The position numbers were made by a program, and so were the translations under genes. A DNA stretch of 64,000 nt from Pirellulaceae bacterium. Lineage in GTDB: Bacteria > Planctomycetota > Planctomycetia > Pirellulales > Pirellulaceae. Positions 27,470 through 35,913 of the stretch are shown piece after piece. Every line of letters begins with the position of its first letter. Positions within the stretch are counted from its first letter, which is position 1. The stretch is from NCBI GenBank assembly GCA_025459265.1, contig JALOQX010000001.1, positions 1 through 64,000 on the forward strand, read 5' to 3'. Below the pieces are notes generated by a model that saw only the letters and a list, made by a program, of their open reading frames with translations, was not told the origin of the DNA and did no database searches.

Positions 27470-28780
27470 CTATCGCGCCGCAGGCGGCAGGTCCAGGATC
27501 GTCTGGGACCGGGCGGGGCCCACCGAGAGGATCTCGACCGGCACCCCGACCAGTTCGCTGATGCGAGCGATCAGCCGCCGCGCACCGGCGGGCAACTGCT
27601 CCAGCCGTGTCATCTGCGACACATCCTGCTGCCAGCCCGGCCAGGTCTCGTACACCGGCACAACGCGTCGCAGATCCTCGATCTGGCTGGGCACGTGCGT
27701 GATGCGTTCGCCGTCCAACTCGTAGGCCACGCAGACCCGGATCTCCGGGAGGTGGCTGACGACGTCGAGCATCATCAGTGCCAGCCCATCGACACCGCTC
27801 AACCGCGCGGTGTAGCGGACCGCCACGGCGTCGAACCAGCCGCACCGTCGCGGCCGCCCGGTCGTCGTGCCGTACTCACGACCCAGTTCGCGAATCTGGT
27901 GCCCGGTGGGATTGTCCTGTTCGGTCGGGAACGGACCTCCCCCCACGCGCGTCGTATAGGCTTTCGCCACGCCGTAGACCTTGGTGATCCAGCGGCCGGG
28001 CACGCCGGCCCCGGCCGAGACCCCGACGCCGGAACTGTTGCTGCTGGTGACAAACGGGAAGGTGCCGTGATCGATGTCGAGCAGGGAGCCCTGGGCGCCC
28101 TCGTAGAGCACATGTCGATCCGCTTCGACCGCGTCCAGCAAGTAGGTCGTCGTATCGCCGATCATCGGCGCCAACTGCGCGCCGTAGTCGCGATAGGTCC
28201 GATAGATCAGCTCCGCATCGAGGTCCTCAGCCGTGAGGGCCTCGCGGTATCCCTCCAGCGCGCGGCGCTTGAACGCCACGACCTGTTCGATGCGTTCGCG
28301 GAAGTGCTGGCTGACCAGATCGCCCAGGCGGATGGCGGCCAGTCGTCCGTACTTGTCGCGGTAGCAGGGGCCAATGCCGCGGAGCGTCGTGCCGATGCTC
28401 TCGCCCACGATCTTATCGGTGTTCAGGGCCCGGTCTTCGGCGATGTGCCAGGGGAACACCACGTGCACGCGCGGGCTGATCAGCAACCGGTCAGCGACCG
28501 GAATGCCGCGCCCGGTCAAGCCGGCGATTTCGTCAAGCACGACGGCTGGATTGAACACCACGCCCGGCGTGATCAGGTTCATCACGCCGGGGGTCAGAAT
28601 GCCGCTGGGAATCTGGTGCAGCTTGTAAGTCTCACGACCAATCACCACGGTGTGCCCGGCGTTGGCTCCCCCCTGGTACCGCACGACGATCGCCACCTGG
28701 AATTGTTCGGCCAACAGGTCGACGATCTTCCCCTTGGCTTCGTCGCCCCACTGCAATCCAATGACGCTGGTTCCTGGCAC
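27470..28780 (-). CDS. purA: Adenylosuccinate synthetase
   Basis: This 436-residue enzyme condenses IMP and aspartate with GTP in AMP synthesis. It starts '[20 protein letters not shown]', where the P-loop GDEGKGK reads GDEAKGK, then '[10 protein letters not shown]', and ends with '[13 protein letters not shown]'-type segments. GTG 28780 is preferred over the in-frame GTG at 28810 because GGAGG lies 8 bp upstream and the length then matches the family. purB is not adjacent. The uppS gene follows by 2 bp. Confidence 0.94.
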   Translation of the reverse strand: MPGTSVIGLQWGDEAKGKIVDLLAEQFQVAIVVRYQGGANAGHTVVIGRETYKLHQIPSGILTPGVMNLITPGVVFNPAVVLDEIAGLTGRGIPVADRLLISPRVHVVFPWHIAEDRALNTDKIVGESIGTTLRGIGPCYRDKYGRLAAIRLGDLVSQHFRERIEQVVAFKRRALEGYREALTAEDLDAELIYRTYRDYGAQLAPMIGDTTTYLLDAVEADRHVLYEGAQGSLLDIDHGTFPFVTSSNSSGVGVSAGAGVPGRWITKVYGVAKAYTTRVGGGPFPTEQDNPTGHQIRELGREYGTTTGRPRRCGWFDAVAVRYTARLSGVDGLALMMLDVVSHLPEIRVCVAYELDGERITHVPSQIEDLRRVVPVYETWPGWQQDVSQMTRLEQLPAGARRLIARISELVGVPVEILSVGPARSQTILDLPPAAR

Positions 28781-28871
28781 GTTGCTCGCCTCCGCTGGAG
28801 CGGCTGCCACCGGGACTGGGGTGCGCAGCTGCGCCCAAGCCGGTCAGTCTACGTACAACCGCCGGGACCGG

Positions 28872-29399
28872 TCAACTACGGGCGGTGCCTCCCGGCCGCG
28901 GCGGGGCGGCGAACTGCCGGCAGTATTCATAGAGCACCATGGCGGTGGCGGTGGCGACGTTGTAACTGTAAGGGAGCCCAAACACCGGAATCTCCACCAC
29001 CTCATCCAGCCGTTCCAGGACGGCCGGCTCCAGTCCCGCCCGTTCGTGCCCCACCACCAGGACGGTGCGCGGACGAAACGGAAACTGGTACACGCAGCGG
29101 GAGCGATTGGTCTGCTCCAGGCCCACCAGCTGAAACCCCGCCGCGCGCAGACGGGTCAAGACCGGGGCAAGTGACCGATGCCGCTCAATTGCCACCTGGT
29201 CAGCGCCGTCCCGGGCAATCTTGCGATCCACCGTCGCGTGTCCGCAGGCGATCATCCGCCGCACTCCGCAGGAACTCGCCACGCGCACGATCCGCGACAG
29301 GTTGACGTTGCTCCGCAGCGGTGGGCAGGCAATCACCAGTTCGCACGCGTCCGGCAGTGCGACGGGTGGCCGGTGCCGCTCGTGGACGAATTCACCCAT
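28872..29399 (-). CDS. SpoU/TrmH-type RNA 2'-O-methyltransferase
   Basis: This 175-residue SPOUT-fold methyltransferase has motif 1 'PPLRSNVNLSRIVRVASSCG', motif 2 'VLVVGHERAGLEPAVLE' and motif 3 'IPVFGLPYSYNVATATAMVLYEY', the AdoMet-binding knot. It lacks an extra N-terminal domain, as TrmL and minimal TrmH proteins do. The tRNA or rRNA target cannot be decided from sequence. The GGGGAGG next to ATG 29399 is very close to the start codon. Confidence 0.85.
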   Translation of the reverse strand: MGEFVHERHRPPVALPDACELVIACPPLRSNVNLSRIVRVASSCGVRRMIACGHATVDRKIARDGADQVAIERHRSLAPVLTRLRAAGFQLVGLEQTNRSRCVYQFPFRPRTVLVVGHERAGLEPAVLERLDEVVEIPVFGLPYSYNVATATAMVLYEYCRQFAAPPRPGGTARS

Positions 29400-29539
29400 C
29401 CTCCCCTCGCCCGCTCAGCCACTGCCGCCTGCCGCAACGAGTGACTCGTTAGTGTCACAACCGCCTCGGGTCGCCGGCCGCACGCAGGGGCCGCCCGGCG
29501 GCGCTGCGCACCTCCGTCGGCTCCCCGGCGACGCGTCAT

Positions 29540-29986
29540 TCAGACGCGCTCGGCCTCGCGACGGAAGGTCAACACGAAGTCGCCCAGGCGGACCCGCGGC
29601 TCGTCACCCGATGCCCGACCGGCCACCAGGTTCAGCACCTCCGTGAAGCGGTCGGGCAACACGCGGTAGAAATTGTGCTTGCCGTCCCGCCGACAATCAA
29701 GCAGCCCGTCTCCGCGCAGCAGCGCCAGGTGATGGCTGACGGCGGGTTGGCTCAACCGCAGTAAATCACACAGCGTCCGCACGTTCAACTCGCCCTTCTC
29801 CAGCAGGAACAGGAGGATGCGCAGACGCGTTTCGTCCGCCAAGAGCTTGAACCAGCGCACGAGCTCCTTGGTCAGTGCATCGGCGGGGTCCGCTTCCGGC
29901 GCGCCCGCCAGCGTCGTCGCCGCGGGATTGGCCAACGAACCGCGGCTGGACGCCGAGAACGCCGTACGAGAAAGCATTGTGGCCAT
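29540..29986 (-). CDS. ArsR-family transcriptional regulator
   Basis: This 148-residue winged-helix repressor has the core 'FKLLADETRLRILLFLLEKGELNVRTLCDLLRLSQPAVSHHLALLR', then the wing 'DGLLDCRRDGKHNFYRVLPDRF'. The metal-binding ELCVC motif is absent (TLCDL), so the signal may not be arsenic or cadmium. A Ser/Ala-rich N-terminal tail of about 35 residues is unusual. Start at ATG 29986; the second ATG at 29977 is also possible. A perfect palindrome lies 15-32 bp upstream and may be its own operator. Confidence 0.85.
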   Translation of the reverse strand: MATMLSRTAFSASSRGSLANPAATTLAGAPEADPADALTKELVRWFKLLADETRLRILLFLLEKGELNVRTLCDLLRLSQPAVSHHLALLRGDGLLDCRRDGKHNFYRVLPDRFTEVLNLVAGRASGDEPRVRLGDFVLTFRREAERV

Positions 29987-30000
29987 CGATCTGCCGTGAT

Positions 30001-30028
30001 CAGGCCTCGCCAGGCCTGCCCTATTATC
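30001..30028 (-). promoter_or_regulatory. arsR promoter -10 and palindromic operator candidate
   Basis: CAGGCCT (30001-30007), CGCC, AGGCCTG (30012-30018) is a perfect palindrome with 7-bp arms. On the minus strand GATAAT (30028-30023) is a plausible -10 box, so the palindrome would span the start of transcription. This fits autorepression by the ArsR protein, though the arms are also a common restriction-type sequence. Confidence 0.45.
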
Positions 30029-30618
30029 GCCCGCGGCCACCGTTCCGGCCTGACCGCCGCACCCGTGGGGAACGACCTCACGCATGCCGCGCGTCACAGC
30101 CCGGGAGCGTTGTTCGCCGCCGCGAATTTCGACCCGTGAACAACTGGAATCAGCTACGCAGATGAGTGTCGGAGAAGCAACGACCGCGCCGACGTGGCCG
30201 CGCGTGTCAGGCGCCCGCGCCGCACCGCCCCGGTTACCCGCTCAATGCCAGAGCATTCCGCCTATACGCGCCCGCTTCCCTTGGCGACATTCTAAACCTG
30301 TTTTCCCCAAGTTGAATACGCGGAAGCCAGAATTTGGCAGAAAAAGCGCGCAGCGCGCGGCCCGGAAAGGGGGTGCCATAACCGCGAACCAACCCCTCCC
30401 GGGACCGGGAATCCGAGAGCGGACATCGGTTCCCCCGCGGCGTGCCGCGAAACGCACCGGACCACGCGCCCGATAAGGCCAGCCCGCTCAGCGTTTTGTC
30501 CCAGCGGAGAATTGGGGTGGCCGGGCACGAACGAAGTGCGCCCCCAGCCGCGACGGCGGGGGACGAGCTGACGCTCGACCCCAGCCACCCCACCCCAAAA
30601 TCAAGCCTGGACGAGGCA
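30029..30618. other. Non-coding gap between arsR and hcp
   Basis: About 590 bp with no supportable gene. Open frames here lack ribosome sites and homology. It contains the palindromic dispersed element (30515-30590), and otherwise GC-rich sequence with short runs such as GCGCGCAGCGCGCGG near 30345. Confidence 0.55.
30515..30590 (-). repeat. Dispersed palindromic element, copy A
   Basis: Flanked by GGGTGGC (30515-30521) and GCCACCC (30584-30590). Read on the minus strand it matches the element at 47120-47197 with scattered substitutions; it contains CTGGGG-CGAGC-TCAGCTCG-type inner hairpins. It begins 28 bp past the hcp stop codon, in the direction of hcp transcription. Probably a REP/MITE-like family; no transposase is nearby. 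Confidence 0.75.
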
Positions 30619-31911
30619 CTAGCTGGCCATGGCCAGCGCCAGATCCTCCGCGGCGCTCTGGCCCGTGAGACGCAGGTCGAACTTCTCCTGCAGGATCCGG
30701 AACACGTTGGGGCTGACGAAGCCCGGCGGACACGGCCCGATCGTCACGCCCTTGATGCCGAGCGCCAGCAGCGTGAGCAGCACGGCGACCGCCTTCTGCT
30801 CGAACCAGGACACCACCAGCGTCAGGGGCAGGTCGTTGACGGAGCACTGGAACGCCTCGGCCAGGGCCGACGCGACGCGAATCGCCGAATAGGCGTTGTT
30901 GCACTGCCCCATGTCGAGCAGGCGGGGCAACCCGAGCAACTCGCCGTAGTCGTAATCGCGGATCCGGAACTTGCCGCAGCCGAGCGTCAAGATGAACGAA
31001 TCGGCGGGGGTCGCCTGCGCGTAGTCGCTGAAATAGTTGCGTCCCGGCTCGGCGCCGTCACACCCGCCGATCACGAAGAACCGGCTGATCTTGCCGGCCT
31101 TCACCGCCTCGACGATCGTACCGGCCAGTCCGAGGATCACGTCGTGATGAAACCCGACCGTGGTTTCCGTAACCGGGGTCGCGGGCAGCGGCGGGCACTG
31201 CCGGGCCTTGGCGATGACCTGGGAGTAGTCGTCGTTGACGATGCGGGTGCCACCCGGCACGGCCGTGCAGCGCGTCGTGAAGAGCCGATCGGCGTACGCG
31301 GCGCGCGGGATCAGCACGCAGTTGGTCGTGGCCACCGTCGGGCCGCGGAAGCGTTCGAACTCAGTCTTCTGCTTCTGCCACGCCCCGCCATAGTGGCCAG
31401 CCAGGTGCGGATGGTCGCGCAGGATCGGGTACATGTGTGCCGGCAGCATCTCGCCGTGCGTGTACACCTTGACGTCGGTCCCCTCGCACTGGCGGAGCAG
31501 CTGCTGCAGGTCGAGCAGATCATGGCCGGTCATGAGGATGCCGGGCCCTGCCTGCGTCCCCTCGCGGACGACGCTTGGACTGGGGTGGCCAAAGAGGTCC
31601 ACATGCCCTTCATCCAGCAGTTGCATGACCCGCAGGTTCTGGCGGCCGCACTCGAGGACCATTTCGAGCAGCGACTCGACGTCGAAATTCACGTTCGTCA
31701 TGGTGGCAAAGAGCGCCTCCTCGATGAACGCACTCACCCCCTCGTCGGACTTGCCCAGCCGCCGCGCGTGGTGCGCATAGGCGGCCATGCCCTTGAGGCC
31801 GTAAAGCAGCATTTCCTGTAAGGACTGTACGTCTTCGTTCTTGCCGCACACGCCCGGGCTCAACACGCAGCCGGTGCCATGCGCGGTCTGCTCACACTGG
31901 TTGCAGAACAT
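30619..31911 (-). CDS. hcp: Hybrid-cluster protein (hydroxylamine/NO reductase-type)
   Basis: This 430-residue Fe-S protein detoxifies nitric oxide or hydroxylamine under low oxygen. The N-terminal cubane-cluster Cys motif is 'MFCNQCEQTAHGTGCVLSPG'. The hybrid-cluster ligands sit in 'MTGHDLLDLQQL', 'THGEMLPAH', 'VIGGCDGAEPGRNYF', 'LTLGCGKFRI', 'DMGQCNNAYSAI' and 'VVSWFEQKAVA'. The length fits the shorter class without the second three-helix bundle. ATG 31911 has AGGAG upstream. It is divergent from a Crp/Fnr gene sharing a palindromic site, so it is likely controlled by that regulator. The NADH-dependent Hcr partner is not adjacent. Confidence 0.93.
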   Translation of the reverse strand: MFCNQCEQTAHGTGCVLSPGVCGKNEDVQSLQEMLLYGLKGMAAYAHHARRLGKSDEGVSAFIEEALFATMTNVNFDVESLLEMVLECGRQNLRVMQLLDEGHVDLFGHPSPSVVREGTQAGPGILMTGHDLLDLQQLLRQCEGTDVKVYTHGEMLPAHMYPILRDHPHLAGHYGGAWQKQKTEFERFRGPTVATTNCVLIPRAAYADRLFTTRCTAVPGGTRIVNDDYSQVIAKARQCPPLPATPVTETTVGFHHDVILGLAGTIVEAVKAGKISRFFVIGGCDGAEPGRNYFSDYAQATPADSFILTLGCGKFRIRDYDYGELLGLPRLLDMGQCNNAYSAIRVASALAEAFQCSVNDLPLTLVVSWFEQKAVAVLLTLLALGIKGVTIGPCPPGFVSPNVFRILQEKFDLRLTGQSAAEDLALAMAS

Positions 31912-31981
31912 CCGTCCCACTCCTGAAGCAAAGACCTCGAGAACACACCCCCGCGGCCTGTCGGGGCCGCTCGTTAGCCCT

Positions 31982-32024
31982 AGAATAGAGGCCGGCGAGA
32001 CCCTGAGCATTGACCTACGTCAAT
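31982..32024 (-). promoter_or_regulatory. Crp/Fnr-type palindrome and hcp -10 box
   Basis: ATTGACCTACGTCAAT (32009-32024) has perfect 6-bp arms, ATTGAC and GTCAAT, like the sites of Crp/Fnr-family regulators. On the minus strand TATTCT (31987-31982) lies with its centre exactly 32 bp from the palindrome centre, the spacing of a class II activated promoter (site at -41.5). The site is 30 bp upstream of the regulator gene, which could then be autorepressed. Confidence 0.6.
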
Positions 32025-32053
32025 TTACTTACCGCCGGCGACGAGGTGGCAGC

Positions 32054-32743
32054 ATGTTGCGAGAGAGTGCGGACGTGATTCGAGCCTGCGCGCTGTTCGC
32101 GGAGGTCGACCCCGCGCGGTGCCAGACCCTCGCGTCCTTCTCCCGCTGGTGCGAATACGCCCGCCAGGAGGTCGTGTTTCGGCAGGGCCAGGAATGCCCG
32201 GGCATCTACATCGTCGAGTCGGGCATGGTTCGCGTGTTCAAGACTTCTCCGGCCGGCAAAGAACACGTGCTGCACATGGTCGGGCCGGGGCACACGTTCG
32301 CCGAAGTGGCTGCGATCGGGAATTTCCCCTGTCCGGCGCACGCCCAGGCCGTCGAAGCGACCCGCTGCCTGCTGCTGCCCCTGGATCTGTTTCGGGACGA
32401 GCTGGCCCGCGACCACGCGCTGTGCCTGCAGATGATGGCCGGCATGTCCTTCTGGGTGCGGCACCTGCTGTCGCTGCTGGAAGACCTGGTGCTGCGCGAT
32501 GCCCTCGGCCGCACGGCGCGGTTCCTCCTGGAAGCCGACGCAGACGACGAGGGGTTCGTCAAGCTGCCCAGTCTCAAACGCCATGTCGCCAGCCACCTGA
32601 ACCTGACCAGCGAAACGTTCTCCCGCACGCTCAGCCGCCTGATCGAGGCGGGACTCGTCGTCGAACACGACAAGAACCGCGTGGCGCTGTGTGACGTGCT
32701 GAAGTTGCGCGCCGTCAGCGAAGGGAAGTATCCGCAACTTTGA
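32054..32743 (+). CDS. Crp/Fnr-family regulator, probable HcpR-like
   Basis: This 229-residue protein has a cyclic-nucleotide-binding-like N domain ('VVFRQGQECPGIYIVESGMVRVFKTSPAGKEHVLHMVGPG') and a C-terminal winged helix ('LKRHVASHLNLTSETFSRTLSRLIEAGLV'). It lacks the N-terminal Fnr Fe-S Cys cluster. Divergence from hcp and the shared palindrome suggest a nitrosative-stress sensor of the HcpR type; the sensed ligand is unknown. ATG 32054 has GAGGTGG upstream. Confidence 0.85.
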   Translation: MLRESADVIRACALFAEVDPARCQTLASFSRWCEYARQEVVFRQGQECPGIYIVESGMVRVFKTSPAGKEHVLHMVGPGHTFAEVAAIGNFPCPAHAQAVEATRCLLLPLDLFRDELARDHALCLQMMAGMSFWVRHLLSLLEDLVLRDALGRTARFLLEADADDEGFVKLPSLKRHVASHLNLTSETFSRTLSRLIEAGLVVEHDKNRVALCDVLKLRAVSEGKYPQL

Positions 32744-32780
32744 GCAGCGGACAGGCCCTGGCATCGCCTTCAACTGCTGG

Positions 32781-33245
32781 TCATGAGGGCTTGGTTACTG
32801 ATCCCTGGTAATACGCGTGGAACTCGCTAACCAGCTGCGCGTGGCGACGCCAGGGGAGGTAGAAGCTGACCAAGCGCGCGCCGCGTTGCCCAGCGCGGTG
32901 GCACCGGAGCAACACGCCGCCGGGCACGACCGCCGCCTGCTCGATCTGCCGCCAGGGAATCTGCCGTTGCCACCGCAGGCATCGCAACGTCATGCCGGTG
33001 GGACCCAGTTCGCAGGCGACGGGCACCCAGAGACGCCACGTCGTGAGGAGCAGCGCGGCCAGCACCACCAGACCCACCAGTCCGCTGGCGGTGACCCACG
33101 CTACCACCGCGGCGCAGATCGCCCAGAGGGCCAACACCGCCAGCGCGTACCACGGATCGTCACGGACCGGCCAGTTGACGACCCGCAGCTCCCGCGCCGG
33201 TGGGAGAACGCTTACAATCGTCCTGTCGTCGCGAGACGTGGTCAT
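32781..33245 (-). CDS. Small membrane protein with PH-like C-terminal part
   Basis: The 154 residues are not recognised by name. Two close hydrophobic segments ('WYALAVLALWAICAAVVAWV' and 'GLVGLVVLAALLLTTWRLWV') form a hairpin. A soluble part of about 75 residues follows with the strand pattern 'GMTLRCLRWQRQIPWRQIEQ' and 'GGVLLRCHRAG', similar to bacterial PH-like membrane proteins. Convergent with the Crp/Fnr gene. Function unknown. Confidence 0.6.
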   Translation of the reverse strand: MTTSRDDRTIVSVLPPARELRVVNWPVRDDPWYALAVLALWAICAAVVAWVTASGLVGLVVLAALLLTTWRLWVPVACELGPTGMTLRCLRWQRQIPWRQIEQAAVVPGGVLLRCHRAGQRGARLVSFYLPWRRHAQLVSEFHAYYQGSVTKPS

Positions 33246-33297
33246 CAGGAAATCTGGCCGTGATGCGTGACGGATTGGCGAGCCACCGCCTCCGTTT

Positions 33298-33314
33298 GAT
33301 TGTAGTCTACAATC
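33298..33314 (+). promoter_or_regulatory. Palindrome overlapping a possible rdgB -10 box
   Basis: GATTGTAG-T-CTACAATC is a perfect 8-bp-arm palindrome. TACAAT (33308-33313) within it can serve as a -10 box for rdgB, which starts 37 bp downstream. This is compatible with an operator, but no regulator is implied by the context. Confidence 0.4.
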
Positions 33315-33350
33315 GGCATCGGCAGAGGCCGCTGGGTACGGAACGGGACT

Positions 33351-33989
33351 ATGGACTCACACCTGTTGGTGCTTGGTTCGCACAACCGCGGGAAGGCCGC
33401 GGAACTGGTCGCCCTGCTGGCGCCTTACGGCTGGGAGCTGCGCACGCTGGCCGACTATTCCCAGCCGCTGAACGTATCGGAGGACGGGGCCACTTTTGCG
33501 GAGAACGCCGCCCGGAAGGCCTGTCAACAGGCCCTGCATCTCCGGGCCTGGGTGCTGGCCGAAGACAGCGGTCTGGAGGTCGACGCGCTTTGCGGCGAAC
33601 CCGGCATTCACTCGGCCCGCTACGCCGGTCCGCAGGCCAATGATGCCACCAATATGCAGCGGCTGCTGGCGCAGCTCGCGCACGTGGGGCCGGAATCCCG
33701 CACCGCCCGCTACGTCTGCCATGCCACGCTGGCCGATCCGGCGGGACAGGTGCGTGCCGAGGTCGAGGCCTACTGCCGGGGACGCATTGCGGCCGCGCCG
33801 CGTGGCCAGGCGGGGTTCGGGTACGATCCGGTGTTTGAAGTGCCGGAGTACCACCGCACGTTCGGCGAACTGGGTGATGCAGTCAAGTCCGTATTGAGCC
33901 ACCGCGGGCGCGCGCTGCGCCAGCTGATCCGCCAGCTGGTGTCCGTGTGCCCGCCGTGCGGCGCGGGAACTCAGCTGCCGGCCACGTAG
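33351..33989 (+). CDS. rdgB: Non-canonical purine NTP pyrophosphatase (RdgB/HAM1)
   Basis: This 212-residue housecleaning enzyme hydrolyses dITP, ITP and XTP. Seen are 'LLVLGSHNRGKAAELVALL', 'EDGATFAENAARKA', 'VLAEDSGLEVDALCGEPGIHSARYAG' with the metal Asp, and 'GFGYDPVFEVPEYHRTFGEL' plus 'SHRGRALRQL'. The 3' end overlaps the convergent gene by 19 bp. Confidence 0.94.
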   Translation: MDSHLLVLGSHNRGKAAELVALLAPYGWELRTLADYSQPLNVSEDGATFAENAARKACQQALHLRAWVLAEDSGLEVDALCGEPGIHSARYAGPQANDATNMQRLLAQLAHVGPESRTARYVCHATLADPAGQVRAEVEAYCRGRIAAAPRGQAGFGYDPVFEVPEYHRTFGELGDAVKSVLSHRGRALRQLIRQLVSVCPPCGAGTQLPAT

Positions 33990-35137
33990 TCCGCCCCCAA
34001 CGGCCGGCGCGGTACCTTGACCGGCATCGGCTGGACGTCGAACGGAATCCCGTCCAACCTGCGAGGTACGAGTCCCTGCACATGCTGGGGCAAGTCGCTC
34101 CGCTTCGCGCCATAGGTCTGCATGATCTGATAGACTTCCGGGCTCAGATCGAGCCGCCCGTCCGGGAGTTGTGTGCCGACCGACTGGAAGCTGCCGATCG
34201 TCACAATGCTCTCGAACCGATCATGGAACTCGTAGGCCTCCACGCCGCGCTGGCGCAACGCCTCGGTTAACCGGTGCGCGCTGTCTGCCGCCGCCTCCAG
34301 CTGCTTGCCCGGAGAGCTGCGGAACGGCAAGCCCGCCAGCGGTCCCGGCCGCGGGGAATTGGCTGCCGCTTCTTCACCCGCGAAATACGACTCGCCCTGA
34401 AACGACGCCACCCGCACCGTGTATTGGCCGGGATTGTCCAGCAGGCTGTGCTCGACCTCTTTGTTCATCTCCAGCACAAACGGTTCAATGCCGCCGGCCA
34501 CGAAATACTCGCGCGGCAACAGCGGATTGCGGCCGATAAATGCCCGCCGCATCGGACCCAACTCCCGCATCTCCGGGTCGGCGTGCACCAGACGCTGAAG
34601 TTCACGCAGGCCAATGAACCGCTGCGTCGTCGTCTTCTTGGTCGTGTCGCTGGAAATGTCCAGACACGTCGGTTTGGCTGTCTTGACGATCTCCAGCTGT
34701 GCTTGCGCGTCCGGGGCGTCGTAGGCGGTGTAGTTCCCCACCAGCACGGCGATCTCATCGAATTTCGACGCCGACTGGTACCGCATCCGCTTGGGGCTGC
34801 CGAACTTGTCCAACCCGCGCCCAATCACAGGCTGCGTGTAGTCAAACGTCCGCTTGTGCATGTACGCGTCCACCCTGTACCGCTGGCGCAGTTCCAACAC
34901 CAGCGTCCGAGCCTGCTCCTCCGCACCCGGCCCCGCAAAGGATGTGGCCATGATCATCCACGGCCCGTGGTCTTCGGTCAGCCAATAGCTCTTCTGCGGG
35001 TCGGCGTCGACAGACCGAAATGGCACCAGTTTCTTCCAGGGGGGAGTGGCTGAAGTGACCCCTGTCACCGCCAGCATCACGAATACAACCACCGACACTC
35101 CCGCAAGTACGTCCCGGCGCGACCATCGCGTTTTCAT
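33971..35137 (-). CDS. Secreted/anchored protein of unknown function, planctomycete type
   Basis: The 388 residues include an RR-containing N terminus and a hydrophobic stretch ('RRDVLAGVSVVVFVMLAVTGVTSA'), so it is exported or anchored. The body mixes alpha/beta segments. 'RTLVLELRQRYRVDAYMHKR' and a second 'ADSAHRLTEALRQRGVEAYEFHDRFESIVTIGSF' look like SPOR-type repeats. AAGGAGG precedes ATG 35137. No enzyme motif was found. SPOR domains bind denuded peptidoglycan elsewhere, but that is only a resemblance. Confidence 0.6.
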   Translation of the reverse strand: MKTRWSRRDVLAGVSVVVFVMLAVTGVTSATPPWKKLVPFRSVDADPQKSYWLTEDHGPWMIMATSFAGPGAEEQARTLVLELRQRYRVDAYMHKRTFDYTQPVIGRGLDKFGSPKRMRYQSASKFDEIAVLVGNYTAYDAPDAQAQLEIVKTAKPTCLDISSDTTKKTTTQRFIGLRELQRLVHADPEMRELGPMRRAFIGRNPLLPREYFVAGGIEPFVLEMNKEVEHSLLDNPGQYTVRVASFQGESYFAGEEAAANSPRPGPLAGLPFRSSPGKQLEAAADSAHRLTEALRQRGVEAYEFHDRFESIVTIGSFQSVGTQLPDGRLDLSPEVYQIMQTYGAKRSDLPQHVQGLVPRRLDGIPFDVQPMPVKVPRRPLGADYVAGS

Positions 35138-35913
35138 AAGTTCCTCCTTGAACAAGCCGACGCCGCCTGTCCGGCGTCGCCACTTCGCGACCCGCTGAGC
35201 CGACCGGCCGCGAGTAGTTGCGGGAGCATAGCAGAAGAGCGCGAACGGAGCCAGAGCGATCTACAGGCCGTTTTTTCGTGTTTTTTTGCGTTTCCACGAC
35301 CCGCCGGATGCCGAGCAGCTGATCTTCCTCGGACGAGCCGGACACCGTCGTCCAGCCGAGTCCTGGGGCGATGCCCAGGCCAGGGTGACCGCAGGTTTTC
35401 GGCCCTTCCCACAGCCGGGGCCCGCTGCGCCGTGAGGTTTTCTCCCCGCCGACCCCGCGTCGGCGGCTCGTGGGACTGGTGAGCTACAAGTGCCGCGTAC
35501 CCCTCCGGTTCTCTCCTCACCAGGATCGAGCATCCCTGCGGGCGGGCCGGAGCGGGCAGGAGAGAGGAGGGTATCGTGAGGAGAAAGAAAAGAAGCAAAG
35601 TGCGAGTAGGGGCGTGCCGGGGGTGCCGCAACTGTAGTCCTCTCGCTCCGCGAGAGGATGTCATCACGCGGAGCGTGATGACTACTTTGATCCCTGATCG
35701 GGCAGCCGTCAACGGCCTTGGCGCCGGTGCCTTTTCCTTTTTCACGCCGCCAGCAACCGGCATTGAGCACGCGATGATACACCTGAAGTGACGACAATAT
35801 GTCACAAAGAACCGCACACTGACCGTTCCCTCCCGCGATCCCCTAGTCCAGTGGGTGGCCGATGCGGGGCAGGCAGCCAGGGTGCCGCACGCGGGGGAGG
35901 CGATCCCACTCGG
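35138..35913. other. Non-coding gap with hairpins and T-tracts
   Basis: About 775 bp without a credible gene. The longest open frame (minus strand, about 35134-35817) is rich in Arg/Ser/Pro and has no homology pattern. The stretch contains a T-rich run (35270-35287), inverted CTCTCCT/AGGAGAG segments (35511-35517 and 35558-35564) and a REP-like double hairpin (35634-35685). It looks like repeat-derived sequence. Confidence 0.5.
35634..35685. repeat. REP-like paired hairpin element
   Basis: GTAGT (35634-35638) and ACTAC (35681-35685) enclose two perfect hairpins. The first is CCTCTCGC-TCC-GCGAGAGG (35639-35657) and the second GTCATCACGC-GGA-GCGTGATGAC (35660-35682). The layout is that of bacterial interspersed mosaic/REP elements. 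No other copy is in the window. Confidence 0.7.

Noticed and set aside
35134-35817. 227-residue minus-strand open frame
   Set aside because: Runs through the REP-like element and inverted repeats; no ribosome site or homology pattern; likely non-coding.
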